Assembly (NCBI RefSeq): GCF_029892095.1
Contig: NZ_JARZAE010000004.1
Span: 3,906,001-3,970,000 of the forward strand
From: Kitasatospora sp. MAP12-44
Lineage (GTDB): Bacteria > Actinomycetota > Actinomycetes > Streptomycetales > Streptomycetaceae
Direction: 5' to 3'
Length of the DNA: 64,000 nt
The number at the start of each line of letters is the position of its first letter. The first letter of the stretch is position 1. The position numbers and the translations under genes are program-made. Below are positions 25,041 to 34,115 of this stretch, piece by piece. The notes under the pieces were generated by a model. It worked only from the letters and a program-made list of their open reading frames with translations. It did no database searches and was not told the origin of the DNA.

Positions 25041-28000
25041 TCACTTGCGGCGCTTGCGCCCGTCGCCGTCGGCCTCGCCCGGCTGCTCGCCCTCGGGCTC
25101 GGCCTGCTGCCAGCGGGCCCAGTCCTCGCGTGAGCCGAGCAGGGTGTCGGTCAGGCTCGGCAGGTCGTCCATCGGCGTCTCCTCGGCCCAGGACGGGCGC
25201 GCCCGCTCCGGCTCCGGCGCGGCCTCGGTCGGCTCCACCGCGGCTCCCCCCGCCCAGGACGGCCGGCTCGCGCGCGGCTGCTCCGGCGCGGCGGCATCCG
25301 TCGCCGCCGGGAACTCGCGGGTCTGCTCAACCGGGCGCTCGGCGGTCGGCTCGGGGCGCCAGAGACCCGGCGGCACCCGCTCCTCGACCGGCAGCACCGG
25401 CGGGAGCGGCCCGGTGGAGGCGACCTTCGGCAGCACCGAGGTCTTCTCCGCGGCCTGCTCCGCAACCCTTCCGGTCGCCTTCCCCGCTGCCTTCCCCGCT
25501 GCCTTCCCCCGCGCCTTGTCCGCCGCCGGGACGGCCGCCGGCAGCACCGCGGTCTCGTCGACGGCAGCCGGCGCCTTCGCGGCCCCGGCCCGCGCAGCAG
25601 CGTCGGCCGCCGCGACCGCGGCCTGCCGGTCGCGCTCGGAGATCTCCTGCGTCAGGTCCTCCGGCCCGGCCACCTGCGGCAGCTCGGTCGTCGAGGTCGT
25701 CGAAGCCGTCGAGGTCGCGGAGGTCGCGGAGGCGGCGGCCAGCGCCGCGGCCTCGGCCACCCGGGCCGCCTCGGCCCGCTGCAGCGCCTCCTCGGCGCGC
25801 CGGCGCTGCTCCTCGCGCTGCACATCGCGCCGGCGGTGCATCTCGGCCTGCTCCGCGGCCTCCGCCGCGATGCGCTCGCGCTCGGCGGCCTCCACCGCCA
25901 GCCGAGCCTGCTCGGCAACCCGCCGCTCGGCCTCCTCGGCCGCTCGGCGCTTCGCCTCCTCCTCGGCCTTCGCCCGGGCCAGCTCGGCCGCCTTGCGCGC
26001 GGCTTCGGCGGCGACCCGGTCGGCCTCCTCCTGGGCCAGCCGGTCCTTCTCCGCCTGCTCGGCCCGCAGCTCCTCCAGCAGGGCCAGCCGCTTGCGCTCG
26101 GCCGCCTCGGCCTCGGCCTTCAGCCGGGCCTCCTCGGCGGCCCGGCGCTCGGCGGCCTCCTTGGCCCGGCGCTCCTGCTCGACCCGCGCGGCCTGCTCCT
26201 GCTCGGAGAGCGGCAGCTCGCGGTCGAGCCGGTGGCGGACCGCGGTGGTCACAAAGGCGGGCTGCTGGCTGCCGTCGACGACCAGGTAGCGCGCCGGGTC
26301 GGCCGCCGCCAGCGCGAGGAACCCGGCCCGGACCCGGGCGTGGAACTCGGTCGGCTCGGACTCCAGGCGGTCCAGCGCCTCGGTGAAGCGCTCGCGCGCC
26401 TTCGTCGGGTCGACGTCCAGCACCACGGTCAGGTCGGGCACCAGACCACCGGTGGCCCACCGGGAGATCCGGGCCACCTCGGTGGCGGCCAGGTCGCGGC
26501 CCGCGCCCTGGTAGGCGATCGAGGAGTCCATGTACCGGTCGGTGATCACCACCGCGCCGCGCGCCAGCGCCGGGCGGATCACGTTCTCCACATGCTCGGC
26601 CCGGTCGGCCGCGTAAATCAGCGCCTCGGCGCGGTGCGACAGCCCGGTGTTGCCGACATCGAGGACCAGGCCGCGCAGCCGCTGCCCGACCGGGCTGCCA
26701 CCGGGCTCGCGGGTGAGCACGACCTCGTGGCCCTTGCTGCGGATCCACTCGGCCAGTGCCTGCGCCTGGGTGGACTTGCCGGCGCCGTCGCCGCCCTCCA
26801 GGGCGATGAAGAAGCCGCTGCCCGCGGTGCGGTGCGGCGCGTCGGCACGGCGGCCGCCGCCGAGCGCCTCCAGCAGCTCGCGGCCGAACGGCACCGTCCC
26901 GCGCTGGTCGTCCGTCTTCAGCAGCACGACGGCCGCCAGCACCAGCGTCAGCACGCCCGCGGTGGCCACCGCGAGCGCGGCGCCGCCGTGGATGAAGGTG
27001 AAGCTGCCGGGGGCCCGGTTGCCGTAGTCGACCTGCCCGTACGCGGCGGCGATCAGCGGGACGGCGATCAGCGCGGCCGCCACCACCGCGCGCAGCACGG
27101 CGTACAGGTGTTCGGTCACCCGCGGCAGTCTGGCCTCCTCGACCTCCTGCTCCAGCAGCGCCCGGCCGATGCCGACCACTATCCCGGCGGCCGTCCCGGC
27201 CAGCACGGTGAGCAGCAGGATCAGCACGTAGTCGAAGACCAGCCCGGCCAGGATCAGCGCCACGCCCATCACCAGCAGCGAGACCGCGAGCAGCCGGCGC
27301 CGGGACAGCCCGGGCAGCGTGACCTTGGTCAGCCGCAGCCCCAGCCACGGCGCGCCGGTCGCGGCAAGCACCAGCAGGCCGTAGCCGACCGGGCCCGCGC
27401 CGTGCTCGGCGGCGGTCAGCAGGGCGAGCGAGGCGGCGCCGGCCATCGCGGCGTAGGCGGCCGCCGCCGAGAAGGTGAAGTAGGGCGCGGAGCCCGTCCG
27501 GCCCTTGCTCAGGGCCGGTCCCGGGGTGGCGTCGGTGGGGGCGCGCAGGCCCTGCAGCGGGGAGCGCGGGACGCTCTTCACGCTGCCGCGCGGCAGCTCC
27601 TGCAGGAACAGCAGCACCCCGGAGGCGACCAGCAGGCCGGCCGCGCCGAGCGCGGCCACGGTCAGCTGATGCTCCCTCAGCCACTGCGAGCCGAGCGCCG
27701 CGAAGAGGTTGTTGAGCAGCGTGAAGCCGACCAGGGCGACCGCAGCGAGCGGGACAGTGGCCCAACCGGTGCGCAGGTCCAGGGTGCGGACGGTCTGCAG
27801 CTGGGTGGCGGACGGCCGCTGCTCGGACTGCGGGGCGTAGGGGTCGGCGGCCGGCAGCAGCAGCGGCGTGGTGGCGTCCTTGGCGACCGCCCAGACGCGC
27901 TCGGCGGCGCCGGCTACGAAGACCGAGGCGAGCAGCGCCGAGGCGGCTCCTGAGCCGCCCAGCCAGCCGAACCACCAGGGCGCGATGCCGAGCAGCACCG

Positions 28001-28382
28001 CGCGCAGCCCGTCCGCGCCGATCAGCGTCCAGCGGCGGTCCAGCCTGCTGCTGAGCAGGCTGTGCAGCGGGCCGAGCAGGACGGCCCCGAAGAGCAGCGT
28101 CGCGGCCAGCCGGACGGCGAAGACCAGCGCCACGGCGAACGCGACGCCGCGGTAGCCGCCGCCGAACTGCCCCGCCGCGGTCGAGGCGACCACCGTGAGC
28201 GGCAGCAGGACCAGGAACGCCAGCCGGTCGGCCGTACCGCCGATCAGCTGAGTGACCCACAGGCGCCGGTACGGGCGCAGCCGCAGCAGCGCCCGGGCCC
28301 GCTCGCCGGGCGTGCCGGCCGGCGCGACCTGCGGGAGATCGGGGGGCGCTGCGGTGGGGGTGGGCTGCTCCTCGCTCGTCAT
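25041..28382 (-). CDS. tmk: dTMP kinase with MFS-like N-terminal membrane domain and long coiled-coil tail
   Basis: The 1113-residue protein has three parts. Residues ~30-500 are a polytopic domain like an MFS permease (about 12 hydrophobic segments). Residues ~515-735 are thymidylate kinase, with P-loop GGDGAGKST (Lys536), TREPGGSPVG and DRYMDSS. Residues ~735-1113 are a highly charged Ala/Glu/Arg coiled coil followed by a Pro/Ala-rich tail ending GRKRRK. The kinase makes dTDP from dTMP. The membrane fusion is known from Streptomyces-type tmk genes. The ATG of MTSEEQP (28382) is the natural start. It is followed by holB. Confidence 0.9.
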   Translation of the reverse strand: MTSEEQPTPTAAPPDLPQVAPAGTPGERARALLRLRPYRRLWVTQLIGGTADRLAFLVLLPLTVVASTAAGQFGGGYRGVAFAVALVFAVRLAATLLFGAVLLGPLHSLLSSRLDRRWTLIGADGLRAVLLGIAPWWFGWLGGSGAASALLASVFVAGAAERVWAVAKDATTPLLLPAADPYAPQSEQRPSATQLQTVRTLDLRTGWATVPLAAVALVGFTLLNNLFAALGSQWLREHQLTVAALGAAGLLVASGVLLFLQELPRGSVKSVPRSPLQGLRAPTDATPGPALSKGRTGSAPYFTFSAAAAYAAMAGAASLALLTAAEHGAGPVGYGLLVLAATGAPWLGLRLTKVTLPGLSRRRLLAVSLLVMGVALILAGLVFDYVLILLLTVLAGTAAGIVVGIGRALLEQEVEEARLPRVTEHLYAVLRAVVAAALIAVPLIAAAYGQVDYGNRAPGSFTFIHGGAALAVATAGVLTLVLAAVVLLKTDDQRGTVPFGRELLEALGGGRRADAPHRTAGSGFFIALEGGDGAGKSTQAQALAEWIRSKGHEVVLTREPGGSPVGQRLRGLVLDVGNTGLSHRAEALIYAADRAEHVENVIRPALARGAVVITDRYMDSSIAYQGAGRDLAATEVARISRWATGGLVPDLTVVLDVDPTKARERFTEALDRLESEPTEFHARVRAGFLALAAADPARYLVVDGSQQPAFVTTAVRHRLDRELPLSEQEQAARVEQERRAKEAAERRAAEEARLKAEAEAAERKRLALLEELRAEQAEKDRLAQEEADRVAAEAARKAAELARAKAEEEAKRRAAEEAERRVAEQARLAVEAAERERIAAEAAEQAEMHRRRDVQREEQRRRAEEALQRAEAARVAEAAALAAASATSATSTASTTSTTELPQVAGPEDLTQEISERDRQAAVAAADAAARAGAAKAPAAVDETAVLPAAVPAADKARGKAAGKAAGKATGRVAEQAAEKTSVLPKVASTGPLPPVLPVEERVPPGLWRPEPTAERPVEQTREFPAATDAAAPEQPRASRPSWAGGAAVEPTEAAPEPERARPSWAEETPMDDLPSLTDTLLGSREDWARWQQAEPEGEQPGEADGDGRKRRK

Positions 28383-28506
28383 ACGGTCAGCGTAGCGGGC
28401 AGGGCTTGGCCAGATCGGGTTCATGGGGTTCCGGATCCCGCCCATGACAGGGTTGTGACGGTCCGGACTGTGACGCACCCCGCACCGGCCGCGCGGCGCG
28501 GACATG

Positions 28507-28543
28507 CCGCCGGGCCCCGCATCGGCGATGCGGGGCCCGGCGG
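28507..28543 (-). terminator. topA terminator
   Basis: A perfect 17-bp stem (CCGCCGGGCCCCGCATC with its complement) with a 3-base loop starts 9 bases past the topA stop. There is no T-run, as is common in high-GC actinobacteria. Confidence 0.8.
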
Positions 28544-28551
28544 TGGAGCGA

Positions 28552-31416
28552 TCAGTCCTGCTCGGCGGCGGCCTTCGCGGCCACCGTCTTCTTCGCCGCG
28601 GTCTTCTTGGCCGCCGTGGTCTTGGCGGCGGTCTTGGCGGTGGTCGTCTTCTTGGCCGCCGTCTTCTTGGCCGCCACCGTGGTGGTCTTCGCGGCGGTCT
28701 TCTTGGCGGTCGCCTTCTTGGCCGGAGCCTTCTTGGCCACCTTCTTCACCGGCCCGCGCGCCCGCTTCTCGGCGAGCAGCTCGTAGCCCCGCTCGGGCGT
28801 GATGGTCTCGACGTCGTCGTCCTTGCGCAGCGTCGCGTTGGTCTCGCCATCCGTCACGTACGGGCCGAAGCGGCCGTCCTTGACGACCACCGGGCGCTCG
28901 CTGACCGGGTCGTTGCCCAGCTCCTTGAGCGGCGGCGCGGCGGCGGCCCGGCCGCGCTGCTTGGGCTGCGCGTAGATGGCCAGCGCCTCCTCCAGCGTGA
29001 CCGTGAACATCTGCTCCTCGTCGGTCAGCGACCGCGAGTCGGTGCCGCGCTTGAGGTACGGGCCGTAGCGGCCGTTCTGCGCGGTGATCTCCACGCCCTC
29101 GGCGTCCGCGCCGACCACCCGCGGCAGCGAGAGCAGCCGCAGCGCGTCGTCCAGCGTGACGCTGTCCAGCGACATCGTCTTGAGCAGCGAGGCGGTGCGC
29201 GGCTTGACCGCGTTCTTGCCGGTCTTCGGCGTGCCCTCGGGCAGGATCTCGGTGACGTACGGGCCGTAGCGGCCGTCCTTGGCCACCAGCGGGTTGCCGC
29301 TGACCGGGTCGGTGCCCAGCTCGAAGTCGCCGCTGGGCTTGGCCAGCAGCTCCTCGGCCAGCTCGACGGTCAGCTCGTCCGGCGGCATCTCATCGGGCAC
29401 GTCGGCGCGCTGGCCGGGCTCGCCCTCGACCTGCGAGGCCTTCTCCACGTACGGGCCGTAGCGGCCGACCCGCAGGGTGATGTCCTTGCTCAGCGGGAAC
29501 GAGCTGATCTCCCGGGCGTCGATCGCGCCGAGGTCGGTCACCAGCTCCTTCAGGCCGCCCAGGTGGTCGCCGTCACCGTTGCCGGCCTCGGCGGCGCCGC
29601 CCGCGGCGTGGCCCTCGCCCTCGCCGAAGTAGAAGCGCTTGAGCCACGGCACGGACTGCGCCTCGCCGTTGGCGATCCGGTCGAGGTCGTCCTCCATCCG
29701 CGCGGTGAAGTCGTAGTCGACCAGCCGGCCGAAGTGCTTCTCCAGCAGGTTCACCACGGCGAAGGAGAGGAAGGACGGCACCAGGGCCGTCCCCTTCTTG
29801 AAGACGTACTTGCGGGCGATGATCGTGTCGATGATCGACGCATAGGTCGAGGGCCGACCGATCTCGCGGTCCTCCAGCTCCTTGACCAGCGAGGCCTCGG
29901 TGAAGCGGGCCGGCGGCTTGGTGGCGTGGCCCTCGGGGGTGAGCTGCTCGGCGGCGAGCGGGTCGCCCTGGGCGACCTGCGGCAGCCGGCGCTCGCGGTC
30001 GTCCAGCTCGGCGTTGGGGTCGTCCGCGCCCTCGACGTAGGCCTTGAGGAAGCCGTGGAAGGTGATGATCTTGCCGGAGGCGGAGAACTCGACGTCGCGG
30101 CGGTCCGAAGAGGTGCCGCCCACCTTGACGGTGACGGACTGTCCGACCGCGTCCTTCATCTGCGAGGCGACGGTGCGCATCCAGATCAGCTCGTAGAGCC
30201 GGAACTCGTCGCTGCTCAGACCGGTCTCGGCCGGGGTGCGGAAGCGGTCGCCGGAGGGGCGGACCGCCTCGTGCGCCTCCTGCGCGTTCTTGACCTTGCT
30301 GGCGTAGGTGCGCGGCGCGTCCGGCAGGTAGGAGGCGCCGTACAGCTGGGTGACCTGCGCCCGGGCCGCGTTGATCGCGGTCTCGGAGAGCGTGGTGGAG
30401 TCGGTACGCATGTAGGTGATGAAGCCGTTCTCGTACAGCTTCTGGGCCACCTGCATGGTGCGCTTCGCGCCGAAGCCCAGCTTGCGGCTGGCCTCCTGCT
30501 GGAGCGTGGTGGTGCGGAACGGCGCGTACGGCGAGCGGCGGTACGGCTTGGACTCGACGCTGCGGACGCTGAACGCGGTCTGCTCCAGCGCGGCGACCAG
30601 CGCCCGCGCGGTCGGCTCGTCCAGGTGCAGGGTGTTCGCGCTCTTCAGCTGCCCGTCGGAGCCGAAGTCGCGGCCGCTGGCGATCCGCTTGCCGTCCACG
30701 GTCGAGAGCCGGGCGCCGAAGTTCTCCGGGTTGGCCGCGTCGCTCGCGGTCCGACCGGTCGCGAAGGTCGCGGTCAGGTCCCAGTACGAGGCGGAGGTGA
30801 AGGCGATCCGCTCGCGCTCGCGCTCGACCACCAGGCGGGTCGCCACCGACTGGACGCGGCCGGCCGACAGCTTCGGCATGACCTTCTTCCAGAGCACCGG
30901 CGAGACCTCGTACCCGTACAGGCGGTCGAGGATGCGGCGGGTCTCCTGAGCGTCCACCAGCTTCTGGTTCAGCTCGCGCGGGTTGGCCACGGCCGCCTGG
31001 ATGGCGTCCTTGGTGATCTCGTGGAAGACCATCCGCTTGACCGGCACCTTGGGCTTGAGGACCTCCTGCAGGTGCCAGGCGATCGCCTCACCCTCGCGGT
31101 CCTCATCGGTGGCGAGGAAGAGCTCGTCGGACTCCTTGAGCAGTGCCTTCAGCTTGGAGACCTGCGACTTCTTGTCCGCGTTGACCACATAGATGGGGGC
31201 GAAGTCGTGGTCGACGTCGACGCCGAGCCGGCGGACCTCGCCGGTGTACTGGTCCGGAACCTCGGCCGCGGTCCCCGGAAGGTCGCGGATGTGCCCGACG
31301 CTCGCCTCGACGATGTAGCCGGGGCCGAGATAGCCCTTGATCGTCTTCGCCTTGGCCGGCGACTCGACAATGACGAGTCGCTTGCCGTTGCGCGCGGTCT
31401 CGCTGCTCGGGGACAC
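28552..31416 (-). CDS. topA: DNA topoisomerase I
   Basis: The 954-residue type IA topoisomerase relaxes negative supercoils. The N-terminal Toprim domain begins RLVIVESPAKAKTIKGYLG and has TDEDREGEAIAWH. The catalytic tyrosine is Tyr335 in ITYMRTDS. The C-terminal part carries repeated RYGPYV modules, as in actinobacterial enzymes without zinc fingers, ending in a lysine/alanine tail (KKTAAK-type repeats over ~55 residues) that helps processive DNA binding. ATG 31416 gives the standard start. Confidence 0.96.
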   Translation of the reverse strand: MSPSSETARNGKRLVIVESPAKAKTIKGYLGPGYIVEASVGHIRDLPGTAAEVPDQYTGEVRRLGVDVDHDFAPIYVVNADKKSQVSKLKALLKESDELFLATDEDREGEAIAWHLQEVLKPKVPVKRMVFHEITKDAIQAAVANPRELNQKLVDAQETRRILDRLYGYEVSPVLWKKVMPKLSAGRVQSVATRLVVERERERIAFTSASYWDLTATFATGRTASDAANPENFGARLSTVDGKRIASGRDFGSDGQLKSANTLHLDEPTARALVAALEQTAFSVRSVESKPYRRSPYAPFRTTTLQQEASRKLGFGAKRTMQVAQKLYENGFITYMRTDSTTLSETAINAARAQVTQLYGASYLPDAPRTYASKVKNAQEAHEAVRPSGDRFRTPAETGLSSDEFRLYELIWMRTVASQMKDAVGQSVTVKVGGTSSDRRDVEFSASGKIITFHGFLKAYVEGADDPNAELDDRERRLPQVAQGDPLAAEQLTPEGHATKPPARFTEASLVKELEDREIGRPSTYASIIDTIIARKYVFKKGTALVPSFLSFAVVNLLEKHFGRLVDYDFTARMEDDLDRIANGEAQSVPWLKRFYFGEGEGHAAGGAAEAGNGDGDHLGGLKELVTDLGAIDAREISSFPLSKDITLRVGRYGPYVEKASQVEGEPGQRADVPDEMPPDELTVELAEELLAKPSGDFELGTDPVSGNPLVAKDGRYGPYVTEILPEGTPKTGKNAVKPRTASLLKTMSLDSVTLDDALRLLSLPRVVGADAEGVEITAQNGRYGPYLKRGTDSRSLTDEEQMFTVTLEEALAIYAQPKQRGRAAAAPPLKELGNDPVSERPVVVKDGRFGPYVTDGETNATLRKDDDVETITPERGYELLAEKRARGPVKKVAKKAPAKKATAKKTAAKTTTVAAKKTAAKKTTTAKTAAKTTAAKKTAAKKTVAAKAAAEQD

Positions 31417-31761
31417 CTTCGCTCTTCTCTCCCGGTCGTTTACCTGTGCTGGCCGACGTGGCCCGCGGACTCCGACCGGTCATGGGACCGGTCACCGCGG
31501 GCAGCGCGGGCAGTCCGCCGCCCGACACACACCGCCTTGTGGTGCCGCATCGCGACGATCCCACCAGCGGAGTGTGACCGTACCCCGGCCACCCTTGTCA
31601 AACGGACGGATCCCGCTTTTTCACCGGCAGGACCGACCGACGCCACTCGAACGGTAACCCGATGATGGACGTTCGTGTCGCGCAGTTCTTCTGAGCGGGG
31701 TGTCGGCGAGGCCGCATTTCGGCCGGTAGCGGGCGGTGGAGCTGTGCCGGAAGGTGCCGGT
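31417..31761. other. 345-bp gap upstream of topA
   Basis: No gene is seen. It should hold the topA promoter (reading left) and lies just past the stop of the DUF3592-like gene on the same strand. A moderately A/T-rich stretch around 31600-31690 is the most promoter-like part. No clear palindrome. Confidence 0.4.
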
Positions 31762-32235
31762 TCAGCGGGCGACCACCGAGGCCAGCAGGCTCAGGCCCCC
31801 CGCCAGACTGCTGGTGCCGAGAATCGTCCAGAACACGTCGGCCGGCAACGAGGCCACCGTCCCGGCACCGGTCAGCACGACCCGGGCGGGGCGCAACGGG
31901 TCGTAGCAGACCCGTACCGCGCTGCCCGGGGCGAGCCCCGCCGGGCGGCGCAGCGGGGTCCGGCCGCGCGGACGGGCCAGCACGGCGACCGACTCGACGC
32001 GGCCGCAGGCGCCGTCCGCCGCCGGGAGCACCGACGGGAGCGTGGCGTAGGCGAGCAGCGGGGCCGGATCCAGCGCCTCGGCGGCCTGGACGTCGGGGAC
32101 CACCATCGCGGTGACCGGGATGCCGTGCCGGCGCAGGTGGTGGCGCAGGCGCAGCTCGGCGGCGCACCAGATCAGCAAAGCGCTACCGAAGAGCGCCAGT
32201 GCACTCCCGGCCACCACCGCGGTCGGTGTCTCCAC
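31762..32235 (-). CDS. DUF3592-like membrane protein
   Basis: The 157-residue protein starts at GTG 32235, which follows GAGAGGGGGA at a good distance; the frame further upstream is not needed. It has an N-terminal membrane helix (AVVAGSALALFGSALLIW) and a C-terminal one, with a small beta-rich domain between them containing AGLAPGSAVRVCYDPLRPARV, the signature seen in DUF3592 proteins. Function unknown. Confidence 0.65.
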   Translation of the reverse strand: METPTAVVAGSALALFGSALLIWCAAELRLRHHLRRHGIPVTAMVVPDVQAAEALDPAPLLAYATLPSVLPAADGACGRVESVAVLARPRGRTPLRRPAGLAPGSAVRVCYDPLRPARVVLTGAGTVASLPADVFWTILGTSSLAGGLSLLASVVAR

Positions 32236-32391
32236 GCCCCGGTCCCCCTCTCGCCAGCCCCCGCGAAGATCTTCTGCGGCGGGAGCCTCGCAGCCCGGGG
32301 ACAACCGCGACGCACTGTTCGACGTCCGCCAGGCAAAGTCCCGGAGACGGATCGGTGAACTGCGGCGAATCGTCCCGGACTCCGACCGTGC

Positions 32392-32455
32392 GTCAGACGG
32401 TGGGTGCGTCAGGCGGTGGGCGGGTCAGACGGTGGGCGGGTCAGGCCGTCGGCTC
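32392..32455. repeat. 16-bp tandem repeat over the methyltransferase stop codon
   Basis: Four units of GTCAGRCGGTGGGYGS-type sequence lie head to tail. The stop of the methyltransferase gene (TCA at 32441-32443 on this strand) is inside the last unit, and each other unit carries the same TCA, so every unit offers a TGA on the minus strand in a shifting frame. Confidence 0.8.
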
Positions 32456-33973
32456 GATGAAGCCCTGCTCGACCAGCATCCGCAGCGACTCCGGCACCCG
32501 GTCGCGCAGTCGCACCCGGTCCTCACCGAGCAACTGGGCGATCGCGTCGATGATCTCGCCGGCCGCCAGGGTGCCGTCGCAGACTCCGGTGAAGCCGGCG
32601 CCGACGGTGTCCACCTTGGTCGCCCGGCGCATGCCGCGGTTGTGCCGCAGTACGACGTGCTCCGGGTCTTCCGCCCCCGGGGCGCCGATCTGCTCCTGGA
32701 CGACCTCGTCGGCCAGCACGAAACGGGCCGACAGCAGCGCGGCGTCGTCGTGCGTGCGCAGGAAGTCCTGGCGGGCGAACCACTGCTCGATGTGCGGGCC
32801 GAGCGGCTGCTCGACGGTGTGCGGCCACTCCTCGATCCGGACGGTCGGGCGGTCGGCGCCACCGGCACGCAGCGTGATCCAACCGAAGCCGATGCCCTCG
32901 ACCTGGGCGGCCTCGAAGGCGTCCAGCCAGGCGTTGTAGCGGGACTGGTAGTCGGCCGCCGCAGTCAGGTGGTCGCCACCGTCGCGCAGCCACAACTCGG
33001 CGTACTGGGCCACGTCCTGGACCTCGCGCTGGACCACCCAGGCGTCCAGACCGGTGCCCGCCACCCAGCCGGCCAGCCGGTCGTGCCAGTCCTCACCCTT
33101 GACGTGCTGCCAGTTGGCCAGCAACTGGCAGTAACCGCCGGGCTCCAGGTGCTCGGCGGCGCCGCGGACCAGGCTGCGGCACAGGTCGTCGCCCGCCATC
33201 CCGCCGTCCCGGTAGACGAACCGGCTGCCGGGGGAGATCACGAACGGCGGGTTGGAGACGATCAGGTCGAACTTCCGCTGTCCCACCGGCTCGAAGAGGC
33301 TGCCCTGCGCGGTGTCGGTGTTGGTGAAACCGGAGAGCGCCAGGGTGAGCCTCGCGAAGGCCAGCGCACGGGGGTTGAGGTCGGTCGCGGTGACCTGCTG
33401 GGCGTGGCGAGCGGCGTGCAGGGCCTGCACGCCGGAGCCCGTCCCGAGGTCGAGGGCGGCGCGGACCGGGCGGCGCACGGCGAGGTTCGCCAATGTGGTG
33501 GACGCGCCACCCACGCCCAGCACCAACTCCCGGCGGTCCACTGCTCCGGCGCTGCCGCCGGCACCGATGCCGCCCGCGCCGCCGACGGCGCAGCCGAGGT
33601 CGGAGACCACCCAGGCGTCGGCGCTGGCCAGGCCGGCCACCTCGTTGGCGTACGGGCGGACGTCGACGGTGGCCCGGACCTCCTCGCCGTCGCGCAGCAG
33701 CCAGCCGTCCGCGAGCGCCTCGTCGACCGGCAGAGCGGCGGCGGCCGCGGCGTACGGCACCGGCTGCTGGAGCAGGAAGAGCCGGACCAGCGTCTCCAGC
33801 GGGGTGCCGCCACGGGTCGCGCGCAGGGCGGGGACCGCCTCGTTGCGGGCCAGCGCGGCGTAGCCGGTGGGGCCGAGCAGATCGAGGCAGCCGTCTGCGG
33901 TGTAGCCGGCGGCGAGCAGTGCCTCGCGCAGGCGGGCGAGGCGGGCGGGGTCGGGAACGGGGAGCTTGGTCAC
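32441..33973 (-). CDS. NPPF-motif class I methyltransferase (DUF7059/DUF7782 type)
   Basis: The 510-residue protein starts at GTG 33973 (VTKLPVPDPARL). It has an N-terminal helical domain, a SAM-binding motif LDLGTGSGVQALHAA near residues 173-187, and LIVSNPPFVISPG near 241-253. NPPF motifs mark methylation of a planar amide or base nitrogen (PrmC, RsmC, N6-adenine enzymes). A C-terminal domain of ~200 residues follows. Probably an rRNA or protein-release-factor methyltransferase; the target is unknown. Confidence 0.8.
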   Translation of the reverse strand: MTKLPVPDPARLARLREALLAAGYTADGCLDLLGPTGYAALARNEAVPALRATRGGTPLETLVRLFLLQQPVPYAAAAAALPVDEALADGWLLRDGEEVRATVDVRPYANEVAGLASADAWVVSDLGCAVGGAGGIGAGGSAGAVDRRELVLGVGGASTTLANLAVRRPVRAALDLGTGSGVQALHAARHAQQVTATDLNPRALAFARLTLALSGFTNTDTAQGSLFEPVGQRKFDLIVSNPPFVISPGSRFVYRDGGMAGDDLCRSLVRGAAEHLEPGGYCQLLANWQHVKGEDWHDRLAGWVAGTGLDAWVVQREVQDVAQYAELWLRDGGDHLTAAADYQSRYNAWLDAFEAAQVEGIGFGWITLRAGGADRPTVRIEEWPHTVEQPLGPHIEQWFARQDFLRTHDDAALLSARFVLADEVVQEQIGAPGAEDPEHVVLRHNRGMRRATKVDTVGAGFTGVCDGTLAAGEIIDAIAQLLGEDRVRLRDRVPESLRMLVEQGFIEPTA

Positions 33974-34018
33974 CCCGCCATTGTCCCGCTGTCGTGGCCG
34001 GTCTCGGCACACGCCACT

Positions 34019-34054
34019 GCGGGTGCCGGCGCGGGTGCCGCCGCAGGTGCCGGC
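34019..34054. repeat. 12-bp tandem repeat, three units
   Basis: GCGGGTGCCGGC, GCGGGTGCCGCC and GCAGGTGCCGGC lie in the 142-bp gap upstream of the methyltransferase GTG. No function is evident. Confidence 0.6.
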
Positions 34055-34115
34055 GTGCGAGCCCGCCGACCGGGCCGCGGTGGGCGGCGTAGTCGGCGGG
34101 CTAGCCGGGTGCGCG

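Noticed and set aside
25465..25512. 12-bp tandem repeat in the tmk tail as a regulatory repeat
   Set aside because: It encodes in-frame AAGK units of the low-complexity tail and is explained by protein sequence.
22183..26289. 1368-codon open frame on the plus strand
   Set aside because: It is antisense to the membrane esterase-fold protein, holB and part of tmk. Its translation is Arg/Ala/Gly-rich without motifs, as expected for mirror frames in 70% GC DNA.
28504..31665. 1053-codon open frame on the plus strand
   Set aside because: It is antisense to topA, which has every family motif. The frame is a GC-bias shadow.
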